Assembly (NCBI GenBank): GCA_024345305.1
Contig: BRON01000012.1
Span: 1,054,001 to 1,118,000 of the forward strand
Source of the DNA: Mrakia gelida
Taxonomy: Eukaryota; Basidiomycota; Tremellomycetes; Cystofilobasidiales; Mrakiaceae
Reading direction: 5' to 3'
Length of the DNA stretch: 64,000 bases
Shown here: positions 10,410-22,097 of the stretch, piece by piece
Layout of the letters: every line of letters begins with the position of its first letter
How positions within the stretch are numbered: the stretch's first letter is position 1
The notes under the pieces: model-generated
Databases searched by the model: none
The model's input: only the letters and a program-made list of their open reading frames with translations
Told to the model about the DNA's origin: nothing
Program-made: the position numbers and the translations under genes

Positions 10410-12548
10410 ATGGGAAAATCCGACAAGAAGACTTCCAAGGTCGCCGCTCCTGCCGCCGCTCCTGTTGCCGCTGCTCCTGCTAAGAAGGAGAAGAAGGACA
10501 AGAAGAAGGCCGTACGTTCGAGTTCGAGCTTCAGCTCTTCTCTTCCTTCGCTCGCTAGCCCTCGAGTTTCGCTTGCTGACCTTCGTTTGCGTCTTTGGGA
10601 TTCGGTTTGATGTAGAAGAAGGCTCCCACCCCCCCTCCCGTCGTCGAGTCCTCGTCCGAGGAGGAGGAGAGCTCGGAGGAGGAGGAGGAGAGCAAGACTG
10701 CTCAGGTTAAGGTTGCGTCTAAGAAGGGTGCTGCTGAGGAGGTGAGCTTATATCTCTCGCCCTTTATCTCGCTACCTTCAGAGAGCCTCTTCTGACTGCT
10801 GGGTGTGTGTTGGATTCGTTTTCGTATAGTCCTCCGACGAGGAGAGCTCCGAGGAGGAGACTCCCGTTGCTGCTGCTGCCGCTGCTGAGGTGAGCTCGCC
10901 CTTCGTTTCCTCGTTCTATACCTTCGCGAGAGTCCGACTGACTCGTGTCTGTTGCTGTTGTTCGTATCAGTCTTCCGACGAGGAAGAGTCCTCTGATGAG
11001 GAGGAGACCCCTGCTGCTGCTGCTCCCTCCAGTTCGTTCAGCCCACCTCCCTCCGTCCCTCCCTTTGGTCCTCCTCTCGTCCCTCCCTCCCGCTCGTTCG
11101 AGCTCCCCATCGCCCCACCATCTCCTCTACAACACCCCACTAACCCCCCCCCCCCCCTCCCTTCCACCCTCACCCTCACACAGCCAAGCGAAAAGCTTCC
11201 CCCGACGCTACCACCGCCGCTCCCGCTCCCAAGAAGACCAAACCCCTCAAGACCGCTACTGAGCTCACCTCCAACCCTCCTTCCAAGACTCTATGGATTG
11301 GCAACCTGTCGTGGGGTGTAGATCAACCATTTTTGGCTGGAGAGTTTGAGCAGTTCGGTGAGATCATCGGCACGAGGATCCAGATGGATCGAGAGACGGG
11401 GAAGTCGAGGGGAATTGGATACGTGAGTCGTTTCCTTTTTGACGCGTTTGTATACCTTCGGAGCTGACTTGGATGTGTTTGTTTTGGTGGGTGGAATCAG
11501 GTTGAGTTCGCCACGGACGAGAGTGCTCAGAAGGCTTTCGCTGAGGGACAGAAGGGGATGGTTGTTGACGGGAGGGAGATTCGAGTTGATTGGGCTACTC
11601 AGGTTCGTTTTCGCTCGTTCTTGTTTGTTTCTCGGCGAAGGGTGGGAGACTGACGTGTCTGGTTCGTCATTTTGTGCAGCGAGAGCCCAACGCCGAGGGA
11701 CGAGCGAAGGCGTTCGGAGACAAGAGGAACCCTCCTGCTCCTACCCTTTGGGTCGGTGAGTCCGCGTTTTTCTTTCCCAACGACAACCCTCCTTCCCTCC
11801 CGTTCTCTTCCCCAACTAACCCTCTTCGACCTCGTATTCGCGCAGGTAACCTCTCCTTCGACCTCACCGAGGACGCCATCTGGGAGGCCTTCTCCGAGCA
11901 CGGACAAGTCTCCAACGTTCGAATGCCTCTCGATCGAGACACCGGAGCCGTCAAAGGGTTCGCGTACGTCGAGTTCGCTTCGACCGACTCGGCTTCCAAG
12001 GCTCTTGATGCTTTGAACGGGAAGGACGTCGGTGGGAGGAACTGCAGGATTGGTGAGTCGAGTGTCGAACCAAGTTCTCCGACGCGTCTCGTCTTCGGGA
12101 CCTGACTTTCTTTTTCGTTTTCCCCGCGCGCGTTGCAGACTTCGCTCCTCCCCGTTCGGAGGGTGGAGGAGATCGAGGAGGTCGAGGAGGAGGACGAGGT
12201 GGATTCTCTGATCGAGGTGGAGGAGGACGAGGTGGAGGACGAGGAGGGTTCTCGGATCGAGGTGGAGGACGAGGAGGAGGGTTCGGAGGACGAGGTGGAA
12301 GGGGATCTGATCGAGGATTCGGAGATCGAGGAGGTCGAGGTGGAGGAAGGGGACGAGGGTGAGTCTTTGTTTTTCCATCTCTGGGGGGCCAGCACGAAGG
12401 GAGTGAAAAGGGAGAGGGACGAGACGCGAAACGCGAACAGGGCTGACTTTTTCGTTCGTTCGTTCGTTCGGTCTCGTCTAACAGAAACCCCGCTAGGACA
12501 GGAGGAATCTCCGAGTTTGCGGGAACCAAGAAGAGCTTTGACGCTTGA
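10410..12548 (+). CDS. NSR1: Nucleolin-like RNA-binding protein (NSR1/GAR2)
   Basis: Nucleolar protein for pre-rRNA processing and 40S subunit production. The N-terminus is Lys/Ala-rich (MGKSDKKTSKVAAPAAAP), then acidic serine blocks that should be casein kinase 2 targets: SSSEEEESSEEEEES, SSDEESSEEE and SSDEEESSDEEE, each on its own small exon. RRM1 follows (TLWIGNLSWGV for RNP2, GKSRGIGYVEF for RNP1), then RRM2 (TLWVGNLSFDL, GAVKGFAYVEF) and a long RGG region from about 12150 with repeated GGRGG and GFSDRGG. It ends GISEFAGTKKSFDA. Domain order is exactly that of Nsr1/Gar2. It is followed by GH79 and another ribosome-biogenesis gene, NUG1, all on the same strand. Recognition is firm; exon edges are by eye. 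Confidence 0.94.
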
Positions 12549-13218
12549 GTTTGCGCGTTGGGATCTTGATGGGACTGCTTCGTTGCGATTATGTCGCGAA
12601 GAAAGAAGACGACGACGAGACGTGTCTTTCCTGTGCCCTTCTCGACTCCTTCCCTTCTATTTGGCTATACCGCGCTTACCAGTTTGCTGTTCATCTGTTA
12701 CAGACGACCAGGAGAAAGCTCGGGAGCGAAAATGCAAGGAACAGACCCAGTACGCCACCGTGGAAGGGGAAGCGAGGGGAGGAGGGCTCGAGCTCACGCG
12801 TTTGGCTTTCCTTTGCTTTCGGTTCCTGGTTGGGCATCCTACTCATCAGATCCAACGAGTATCGCTCATCGACTGACTCAGGTACGTATCCAGCAGCTCT
12901 GAGATTGAGACAGAGCGCGACGAGAGCTGAAACGACGACTTCAAACAGGCTTTCGCTTCCCTCCCCGTCCTCCTCCTCCCCTCGACCTTCAGCCCACGCG
13001 AGATCAAGCCGTCCGTGTGTCCTCTCGGAGAGACGGCTTGCCGTATCTTCCCTTTCTTTTCATCCAACCCTGTCTTTCAACTTCTTTCTTGGCGTGACAA
13101 CCCAAACAGCCTCAACTTTTCGCCCTTCTTCGCCCTCCCTCTCCCCAACGGTCAACTTCCCCTCCCCTTCCCTTACCCAGCCTCACGGCTGCCCACACTC
13201 CTTTCAACCAACGTCATC
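12549..13218. other. Intergenic: NSR1 3' flank and GH79 promoter
   Basis: This 670-bp gap has no ORF with recognisable protein features. It turns strongly C/T-rich over the last 250 bp before the GH79 start, which looks like a promoter and leader. Confidence 0.4.
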
Positions 13219-16200
13219 ATGCCCTCTTTTAACTCCCTTCTTCTCGCCATCGTCCTTCTTCCTCTGGGAAGCCTAGCAGCCGCTCCAGCGTTCGACAGCG
13301 TCAAGCTCACCCCTCCTCCTCCTCCCTCGACTCCTCTCGCGGATGTTTCGTGGACGCTCCCTGGTTCGAGCGAGGAGCTGGCTCAGAGCGGACTGCCTGT
13401 GGGAAGACAGTTAGCTGGGTCGTTCCTTGGTTTCTCTATCGAGTGAGTCTTTTCTTAGCCCCTTGCAGAGAGCAAAGCTCACAACTCTTCGAGCTCGTTC
13501 CTCCTCGACCCTCTCGTCTTTTTTCGGTTCCCTCCCCGTTCGCCCTTCTCCATTTACCTCAACTGACCACTCAACCTCTTCGTCCCTTTGCACTATAGGC
13601 TGAGTGTAGTAGACCAAGTCCTTGAAGAAGCTCCCTTCCTTCGTGAGTGACAGACAACCCTCGGTCTCCACGAAGAACGATCTTCCCCTCGCTAGCCCAG
13701 CTTCACCTTCGTTCCCCTCGTTCTGACTCCCATCTTGTCTTCCGATCTTCTACAGAGTACCTCAAGAACATCCAACTGAGAGCTGGACGAGGACCGAAGT
13801 TGAGGATTGGTGGGAACTCGGCTGAAGCTGTGAGTGGACGAGCGAAAGGAAGATGGGACGACGAGGCCAGTTTGGGTGACTCCCCATGTTGACTCTTCGT
13901 CTTCCTCTCCCCCCTTCTTGTCTGCTCTCTTCATCACCGCCGTGGATATTTGGTGGTCGTGCGATAGTCGACGTTCTACCCCGATGGACTCGCTTCTGGA
14001 GATCTCATCGAGAAGGATACCTCGCGTCCAAAGACCCCCCTCGTTCACTTCGATCAGAAGCTCTTCGACTTGATGAAGAGCATTACTTCGAAGGTTGGAG
14101 CTGAGTGGTTTCTTGGTGCGTTGGTTTCCCACTCTACTACTCCTTCTCGTTCCCATCCTGGTGAGACGGACGCCGAAGACTGACCCGACCCTCCGTTCGT
14201 CGTCCTCTTGCACTCGCGTCAGGTCTCTCCTTCGCCGACGCCAACGATCAATCCAACGTCGAACTCGTCATGGCAGCTTCTCAGTCCAGTCTCGGAGACT
14301 CCCTCCTCGCTTTTCAGTTCGGAAATGAGCCTGATATTTTCAACGGATCGGCTGCGAGAAGGACGGGCGATTACTCGATCCAGCAGTACGAAACGGAACT
14401 CGAGGCTGCTTTGGCGAGAATCGACCAGGGAACTAGCTCGAGTCTTACGAAGGAGGATAAGAGCAAGTATCTCATCCCTTCCGTGTAAGTCTTTCCTGCG
14501 TCTTCTGGTCGAGATCGACTGGCGACACATCGCTGATCTCTCTTCCCATCGAACCGCTTTCCTTTCTCAGGTGCTGCCAGTGGGATCCTCAAGAGATTGA
14601 CGACGCTGGATTTCTCGAGAAGTTCAGCCCTGTGATGGCTGCTCTGACTTACGAGCACTACCCGTTCGTCTTTCTCCTCTCTCTCGAATCAGGTTCCTCG
14701 ACCCGACGCGTCTGACTCTTCCTTCCTTCACCGATTCCTTCGCAGCGAGCACGACTGCAACGGCAAGACCACCGAGGAGATCCAAGCTCTCTTCCCTGGA
14801 TACCTCACCCATCAAAGCGTCACCAGCTACGTCGCTCCCTACATCGCGTCGGCGGAGAAGGCGACGGGAATGGATCTCGACGTTTTCATGCTCGAGGTGA
14901 GCTTCTCGTCTCTTCCGCCACATCCCATGCTCCTTCCGCTCTCTTACTATCCCGTTATTCATCCTCCAGTACAACTCCGCCAGCTGCAGTGGATTCGCTG
15001 GTCTTTCGACGAGTTTCGGAGCCGCGTGAGTCAAGCTCGACGAGGGAGAGCAAAGTCCGACGCGTCGCTGGAGAGGACTGACTTCTCTTCTCTTTCGATC
15101 TCGAGCAGTATCTGGGCCGCCGATATCGCTCTTGCCTTGGCGTCTCGGAAATTCTCGACTGCTTTGCTTCACGTCGGAGGTGAGACCTTTCCCTCTTTCT
15201 CACTCACGCCTTCTTCGTGACGGAGCTGACTCGTCTCCTCGTCTCTCTCAGGTCGGACCTCTTTCTACAACCCTTTCACCTCCCCTCCCGGAGGACAGAA
15301 GACTATGCCGCTCTGGACTACTGGGTCTGGTGAGTCCCGTCTCTCCAGCGGTGCCCGATCGTTCTCGTCTGACCACCTTCGTTCTTCATCCCGCTTCGTC
15401 AGTCTACTACTCCACCCTCGTCGTCGCTGAGGCTCTCGGGAAGTCGAACGCAAGCCAGGTCGTCGATCTGACCGGAGGAGCTGCTAATGATCCCAAGAAC
15501 GAGTGAGCACAAGATGAGCTTGTTTCTTCGTTTGCTTTTCCTCGCCGCTGACCTCGACGCGTTTGTCTTTCAGATTCACCCCTGCCTACGCCATCGTCGA
15601 GAACGGAGTCACTACCAGAGTCGTGCTCTTCAACTACGTATCGGACGAGTCCGGAGCGAGTACCTACAACGCTATCGTTTCAGGCGTCTCTGGCTCTTCG
15701 GTCCACGTTCGGTGAGTCGAATCGGTTCGCTATTTCCTCGTCGAGTCGCGTCGAGTCTGACTCGCCCCTTCCCCCTGCATCTTTCAGGTACCTTCGAGCT
15801 GGTGAGTTACCTCGACCTCTCTACACAAGTCCCTCGGACCTGACTCTTTCTACCTCTTCTTTCCAGCGAGCGTCTCCGAGCAGGAGCAAATCGCGTGGGC
15901 TGGACAGACTCTCGGAACTTCTTACGCGTCCAATGGGATTATGCAAGGACCCGTCAACACTACCACCATCAGCTGTGCCTCAGGAGTCTGTTCGATCCCA
16001 GTTTACGCTCCTTCCATCGCCGTCGTCTACCTCTCCGACGAGGCTCTCGCGAACTCGACTCCCGACCAGGTCGAAGCCGCTGCTCCTATCGCTGGAGTCT
16101 ACACCTCGATGTCCAGCACGAAGACGAGGACTTCCACGTGAGTACTCCTTATCTCCCTCGAGTACCAACTCACTTCGCTGAACCCACTGACTCCCTTCTC

Positions 16201-16339
16201 GTTCGTTCGCAGCGTGTCCGCGACTCCCAGAGTTGGTTCGTCGGTTACTGCCTCATTTGCGTCCCACAGACGATCTCTCGCAAACGGGCTTTTGGGATCA
16301 GCTTTGGGAGCAGCTTTCATCGTGACTTATCTACTCTAG
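13219..16339 (+). CDS. Secreted glycoside hydrolase family 79 (beta-glucuronidase-like), GPI-anchor type C-terminus
   Basis: A wall- or medium-facing glycosidase. The N-terminus is a signal peptide (MPSFNSLLLAIVLLPLGSLAAA). The TIM-barrel region shows LRIGGNSAE, then FGNEPDIF carrying the acid/base Glu after the fourth strand, YEHYP, and FMLEYNSASC carrying the likely nucleophile Glu. A C-terminal beta domain resembling GH79 C follows (YAIVENGVTTRVVLFNYV, VHVRYLRAASVSEQEQIAW, SIAVVYLS). The tail is Ser/Thr-rich and ends in a hydrophobic run (LLGSALGAAFIVTYLL) typical of a GPI signal. About a dozen introns interrupt it, including a 14-nt exon. Substrate (glucuronide, 4-O-methyl-glucuronide or other) cannot be told from sequence. 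Family assignment rests on GNEP and LEYNS spacing and on the C-terminal domain. Confidence 0.87.
15788..15801 (+). other. 14-nt microexon in the GH79 gene
   Basis: The exon reads GTACCTTCGAGCTG, between TTTCAG and GTGAGTTA. It joins ...GSSVHVR to YLRA and then ASVSEQEQ in frame; skipping it would shift the frame. Confidence 0.85.
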
Positions 16340-16667
16340 ACTTCATCTTTACTTGTTTGGGCCCTTGATCTGATGGAATCTCGTCTGGGCGAAGTGAACG
16401 CGACCTCGCGACGCCTCGACTTGACGTTCGAGAGCTCCTCGCTCGCCCCCCCTCGCAATTTTTACAGATCTTCTTTCGGCTTCTCCCACAGTAAACACTC
16501 GTCGCAACCTCCCTCGCGTCCCCTGAGACCAACCCCAAGCAAAATTTCCCCTCTCGAGACGCACTGCGCTCCTCCTCCGTGCCAGACGATTTTCGATTCG
16601 ATTCGAGCTCAAAGAGTCTCCTTCCTCCTAACTCCCTCCCTCCCCCTCCCCCCCTTCCTCCCCGAAA
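16340..16667. other. Intergenic: GH79 3' flank and NUG1 promoter/leader
   Basis: These 328 bp lie between two same-strand genes. The last 60 bp before the NUG1 ATG are almost pure C/T. No further gene is seen. Confidence 0.4.
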
Positions 16668-19600
16668 ATGCCCAGGATCAGGAAGCGTGAGTCCTCCTTA
16701 CCTCTACATGAAGCTCAGCTCGGAAGAACGACGCTTGTAGAAGCTCAGAAGCTGACGGTTCGCCTTCCTTGTTGGAATTTCGGATGACCTTCAGAGACCT
16801 CCAACCGAGGAACCACCCACCAGCGGTCCAAGATCGGACAGAAGGCTTCTGAGACTAGGAAGAAGACTAGAAGAGCTACTAAGAAGGATGTTACGTGGAA
16901 GTCCAGTGAGTTCGGTTCCCTGCTTGATTCATGGGAGCTCAGGTTGAGGTTGGAGGGAGGGGAGGAAGGCTGGGAGGTTTGAGGTCGGAGGTGGACGAGA
17001 ACGAGGTCGCTGAGCTCTGAGACGAGCCAAGCGCTGCACCTTGAGCTCAGGGCACGTAGGAGGTTCAAAGAGGACCTGGGTAGTCGAGGTCGTCTGTTAA
17101 AGAGCTGCTGGAAGCCTAGTGTCAGCTTCGAACAGCCGGGACCTCCTCCCCGCCTTCGTGAAGGCCTTCGTTTCGCGTCCTTTTGCTCGGAGCTGACCCT
17201 TTATCTCTCTCTTTACTCCCTTTCAGAGAAGACCAAGGATATCGGAATCCCCAACTCCTTCCCCTATAAGGCTGAGGTCCTTGCTGAGATCGCTGCTCAG
17301 CGACAACTCGTACGTCCTCCTCTTCCCTTTCGAGCTCGCGAGCTCTTCACGTCGCTTCTTGCTTCCGTTCCTGACCTTCTGCTTCGACCTCTTTCCCTCT
17401 TTGCAGAACGAGGAGGAGAAGATTCGAATGAAGGAGGAGCGACGAGCTTCGTACAAGGCTGCCAACATCCCGGAGCCTGTCCTTCAGGAGGACGAGGAGG
17501 ACGACCCTCTGGGAGTCAACACCCTCGCTGGAACTCGAGTCAAGTCCAAGGCCAGCAAGGCTGCCCCCGTCAACGACGACGACGAGAACTCCGATGCCGA
17601 GATGGAGGTCGAGGAGGAGGACGACGAGGAGGTCTCTGGAGCTCCTTTGCTCTTCGACTCTGAGCTCCCCACCCTTCAGGCTGCTTTGGAGAAGGCCGAC
17701 GTTCTCCTCGAGGTCGTCGATGCTAGGGATCCTCTCGGATTCAGGAGTCCTTGGTTGGAGGAGTTGTTCGTCGGAGAGGACGAAGATGGAAAGAAGGGAA
17801 AGGTCGTTATCGTCTTGACCAAGATCGGTTCGTTCGCGTCTCCCCTCTCGTCTCGTCGCTCGATATCGGAACGAGACTGACCTTCCTTGGCTTCTCCTTC
17901 TTCTCCTTCTTTAGATCTCGTTCCTCGAGAGTCCCTCCAGCAGTGGCTTCTCTTCCTTCGACCTCGTTTCATCACTATCCTGTTCAAGTCTCGTCTCCCC
18001 GTCACCCACAACCTCGGACCCACCCCCAAGACGATCAAGAACGCTCCCAAGTTCCCTCTCCCTCTCAGTGCCGCCAAGAAGGCCGAGGAGGAGGACCGAA
18101 GAATGAGGCTGAGCCACGCTGAGGCTTGTGGACGAGAGGAGCTCCTCGAGGTTTTGGAGCGATGGGCTGGAGAGAAGAAGGCTGCTGGAAGCGAGGAGGA
18201 GTTTGTTGTCGTTGTCGCTGGACTGCCAAATGTATGTACTGCTTCTCTTCATCAGTCGATCGTTCTGTTCGACGTTCGAGTGTGAAGAATGCACCGGGCT
18301 TGCCCTCGTCGATCAGCGAACCGAACGCTGACTTGACGCGTCTTTCCCTTTCCTGCTTCTCAGGTCGGAAAGTCCTCGGTCCTCAACACCCTTCTCCAGT
18401 CGACCCACTTCCCCATTGCTTCCTACCCTCCCACCTCTCTCCAATCCAAGGTCACCACCACCACCCCTGCCGGAACCGTCTACACCTCTCCATCGTCCTC
18501 GACGCAGATCAAGTTCGTCGACACCCCCGGATGGATCTTCGCCGACGTCTTCCCTGGAGACGATGATGAGGAAGAGGAGGATGAGGAGGACGAGGAGAAG
18601 TCGGAGACCGAGGAGGAGGCTGAGATGTGGGACGTTATCGAGGGAAACAGGGTCAGGGATCTGTTGAGGAGGAACTTGGGTCGAGTCGACAGGATCAAGG
18701 AGCCCATACCTCTCGGTTCGTCTCACTCTCCTTCTTTCTTTCAATTTTTCGACGCGACGAGTACTGACCTACACCTTCCCTTTATCTTTCCTTCCAACAG
18801 CTGAGTACATCATCGCTCACGCTTCGACCTCGGACCTCATGCTTCTCTACTCCACTCCCGCCTTCCTCGCCACCTCCCCCGCCTCCTTCCTCACCTCCCT
18901 CGCTCGAGTCCAAGGTCGACTGAAGAAGCACGGAGTCCCCGATCTCGACGCAGCCGCCCGAATCGTCCTCCGAGACTGGTCGCTCTCCCAATTCCCCTAC
19001 TACACGCTTCCCGCTAAGGGAGCCACCCTTTCCCCTCGCGTCCCCGCCGAGGTCGAGACCCTCAGTCTCTTCGCCGGAGCCAAGGAGGAGAAGATCCTCG
19101 CCCGAGTCAGGACCAGGAGGGAGATGATCACCGAGAAGGGTGGACGAGGAGTCGTCAAGATGAAGGTCGATGAGGTCTTCGAGGGATTGGGAGACAAGAG
19201 GGAGGTCGTTCTCGACGACGAGCTGAGGCAGGAGGGAGAGGACGATTCCGAGGGATCTGAGGACGGAGAGGATTGGGAGGATGATGAGGACGAGGAGGAC
19301 GAGGATATGGAGATCGAGGGAGAGGAGGTGTTCGCTGAGGATGATGGGGAGGAGCCGATCGACAGCGAGGTCGAGGTGAGTCCTTTCGTTCTTCGTTCGC
19401 CTTCTTTTCGAACCTCGACTCCCCTCCTGGAGTCTTTTGCGAGCCGAAACTGACTTTGTTTCCCTCTTCCTTTCTTTTTTGCTCTTCTCTCAGGACGACG
19501 ATGCCCCAGAAGATGCCACCCTCCCCTCCATGCTCGACCTCATCACCGCCGCTGCTTCCTCCTCCAAATCTTCTTCCAAGAAGAGATCCGCCCCCCCTCC

Positions 19601-20159
19601 TCCCGCTTCCACCTCCCGTCCATCCAAAAAGACCGCCGTCGCTTCCTCCTCCTCGAAATCCACCCCCGTCGCCGCCGCTCCCTCCCCAGCAGCCGTCGCG
19701 TCAGCCAAGAAGGTCGCCTTCGCCTCCCAACCCAAGGGAAAGACCCCTCGAGGAAACGGAGTCGTCGATGAGGAGACCCCTCCCGTCTCGATCCTCAAGA
19801 CCAAGGCCGCTACCGCTTCGTCGTCGTCGTCCAAGAAGGGAGGAAAGAAGGCCGCTGCCGTCGTCGCCGTCGCTGCTCCTCTTCCTCCCGTCCTCAGCCC
19901 CGCCATCGGAGCCGACGCCGTCGAGCTGAAGAAGTCTGGAGGAGAGGGAAGGAAGGAGAAGAAGAAGGTCGAGACCAAGGAGAAGAAGGAGAAGAAGGAG
20001 AAGCACGGCAAGATCGCTGCTGCTGCGCCCGCCGCTGCTTCCGCTCCCGCTGTCGTCGAGAAGGCGAAGAAGGTCGAGAAGACGAGCTCGAAGGCTTCGG
20101 ATCGAGCCAAGAGCGATAAGGGAGAGGTGGGATACGACTTCAACGCGCACTTCTTCTAG
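16668..20159 (+). CDS. NUG1: NUG1, nucleolar circularly permuted GTPase for 60S subunit maturation
   Basis: A GTPase of the YlqF/Nog2/Nug1 family needed for late nuclear pre-60S steps. The basic N-terminus (MPRIRKQTSNRGTTHQRSK, then KKDVTWKSKKTKDIGIPNSF) matches the Grn1/Nug1 N domain. The G motifs are permuted as expected: G5/G4-like regions first (VLLEVVDARDPLGFRS; VIVLTKIDLVPRE for G4), then G1 AGLPNVGKSSVLNTLL and G3 FVDTPGWIF. A long acidic and Lys/Ala-rich C-terminal tail follows (SSKKGGKKAAAVV, EEKHGK-type repeats), ending YDFNAHFF. The second intron is about 315 nt and may carry a small RNA. The protein is longer than yeast Nug1 because of acidic insertions after G3 and the Lys/Ala tail. 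Confidence 0.93.
16990..17137 (+). ncRNA. Candidate intronic H/ACA-like snoRNA (speculative)
   Basis: It lies in the long second intron of NUG1. A perfect 8-bp inverted repeat (CTGAGCTC at 17010-17017, GAGCTCAG at 17043-17050) is followed by AGAGGA (17069-17074), which fits an H box (ANANNA). A second short hairpin follows (GAGCTG at about 17102 with CAGCTT at about 17123), and then ACA at 17132-17134. Order and spacing match a two-hairpin H/ACA RNA, and ribosome-biogenesis genes are common snoRNA hosts. The boxes are short and could be chance. Confidence 0.25.
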
Positions 20160-20469
20160 ATTATCTACCGTTTCGCTTCGTTCGTTGGGATCTTGATGTT
20201 GGTTAGATAATGATTCGACGCGTCGAGAGAAAGAAAGAGACGACCAGCACTGCTTTCTCATCGCTTCTCGCTTTTCGTTCCACTGCTCGTCCGAGGTGGT
20301 GTACCAGCCTTTCGGAGGAGAAACACGAAAAGCAGATTGCGAGAGGAACAAAGATGCATAACGCTGATAATCCGAGAGCGTCTTCCTCCTTCTCGACCCT
20401 CCTCACTCAGATCTTCCTCCTTCGCCCCCCGACGCACACAACTTGGCCACGCTATCAAGCTCCTACTTC
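20160..20469. other. Convergent 3' intergenic region, NUG1 / SET gene A
   Basis: This 310-bp stretch between two stop codons contains the palindromic TCGACGCGTCGA at about 20217. It presumably holds both 3' UTRs. No gene is seen. Confidence 0.4.
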
Positions 20470-22097
20470 CTACTTGCCCTTCGCCTCCAATCTTCCCTCG
20501 CTGGGCTGTCCATCACCCGAAACGACGACGGGCTCCTTCGACGCGACGGCGACGGAAGACGAAGCTCGACCCTTCGCGAGTCCATGAGATCCGAGAGTTT
20601 CGAGGGAAGGGACGAGAGGGATGGAATGATCTGATGCGTTGGATGGAGGCGAGTTGGGAGGGGAGATGGCTGGGCTGGGAGGAAGAGGAGGAAGGGCTGA
20701 GAGGGAGAGAGGGAACGACGACGACGACGCGTCCCTTTCCGCCCCTGCTGCTCGTTCGACGACGACGACCTTCTCGGGCGAGGAATAGGTCCAGGAGGAT
20801 GAAGAAGATTCCTGAGCAGCTGTATTGGAAGGTGAAGATGATTCGGCCGTCGGAGTGGGAGAAGAAGGAAGAACGAAGGACGGAGGAAGAGTTGTGAGAG
20901 ACGCGACGAAGTCTCGGAGTTGCTGAGGCTGAGGCGAGTGAGATGGAAGGAAGCGAAGAGGAAGCGAAAAAATAAGCGAGTCAGTGGGAGATAGACGACG
21001 AGCGAGAGACATCAGAAACACCGAGAGAAGAACTTACAGGAGCGACAAAGTTCCCTTCTCTCAAGGTCCCTCTCGGATACCCGAACCTCACCTTCTCCCT
21101 TCTCACTCCCGCCAACCTCTGACTCAAACTTGCCCACTCCATCGCACACCTCGGATCTAACGCCGCCAGCGCAACGTTCGCAGCCTTCCTCGTCAAATCT
21201 CCCAACGCCTGATGCAGAACCGGCTCCTCCAGGGTTAAGAGTACGAGTTTCGACAGCGCTTGGACGATGGATTTCGCTCTCGTCGTCGTGATCCCAGCTT
21301 GCTCGATGGTCGCCTGATTGATAAGCTTCATCCCTCTTTGAAGCTTCTCGACTTTAGCGTCGAGGAGGGTCTGGGATGAGGGAGGAAGGAGACAGCTTGA
21401 GCAGGAGCAGGTGAAGCGGAAGATGGATTGAAAGAAGCCTTGACGGTCGGCGACGGGTGGAGGGATGGAGTGTCCGAGGTAGGAGATGAGGATCTGGGAG
21501 TTGGCGGGGATGTGGGAGAGAATGAGGAGATCTTGGGAACGAAGGAAGGTAGGAAGGGGAGGAGAAGATGGAGCAGGGCCGGGAGGGAGAGGATGAAGGT
21601 CAGCTTTCCTTGTTTCATCCGTTCCCCTTTGCTCTTCTCGACACAGACAGCTGGGATTCGAGCAAAAGGCAATACCCACTGATTCTGTTATCCTCGCCTC
21701 TTACGATCATGGCGTTGGGGACACAGGAGTGCTTGACCCTGCCCAAGAGTCCGCTCCCTTCGAGATGAACGAGAAGGATGGGTTCCTCTTGCTCGTCCTC
21801 CCTCGTTGTGGGGATTGGAAGCAACTGTACGAGTCTCGACCAAACGAGATCATCTTTGACGGTTGGAGAGGGAGGAATGGCGATGAACTGGACGAGCTGG
21901 TGTTGAGTGAGTGCGCTGAGGAAAGCGAGAGGGTTCTGGTGGAGGTTTGGGAGGGAGGAGAGGACAGGGAGAGCGAGCAGAGGTTTGGAACCCTGCATGA
22001 CAGTTCCTGCGACGAGAGGTCGAGTCGTAAGGAGTCCTTTGTGAAGGCGGGTGGGATCGACGGGAACGAGAAGGGAAGAGGGAGAAGGAGAGGACAT
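20470..22097 (-). CDS. SET-domain protein A (SMYD/Set5-like), paralogue of the gene at 50296-51872
   Basis: A putative lysine methyltransferase. Visible SET landmarks: the N-terminal KGLLTTRPLVAGTVM strand, RVKHSCVPNAMIV (the NHSCxPN motif with Lys for Asn), SQILISYLGHSIPP (the ELxISY-like motif) and post-SET Cys FTCSCSSC. An alpha-helical region and a Ser/Pro-rich disordered tail follow. I start it at [12 protein letters not shown] because the paralogue begins MSSPYPSSLIAP; an in-frame ATG lies upstream at 22229. Two introns interrupt it, the first phase 1 after ...EDNRI and the second before PQQLRDFVASL, both at the same sites as in the paralogue. The tail shares PPLPPSPAISPP, IPLVPSLE and GLAKGRASSSVA with it. 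Substrate is unknown; loss of the canonical Asn leaves activity open. Confidence 0.85.

Noticed and set aside
12130..12876. Acidic 247-codon plus-strand frame over the RGG region of NSR1
   Set aside because: It is the out-of-frame reading of the GGRGG-coding repeat; the in-frame reading gives the expected RGG tail.
19490..20143. Long antisense frames over the NUG1 tail (217 codons, Phe/Ala-rich)
   Set aside because: They mirror the Lys/Ala/Ser-rich coding tail; strand and splice evidence favour NUG1.
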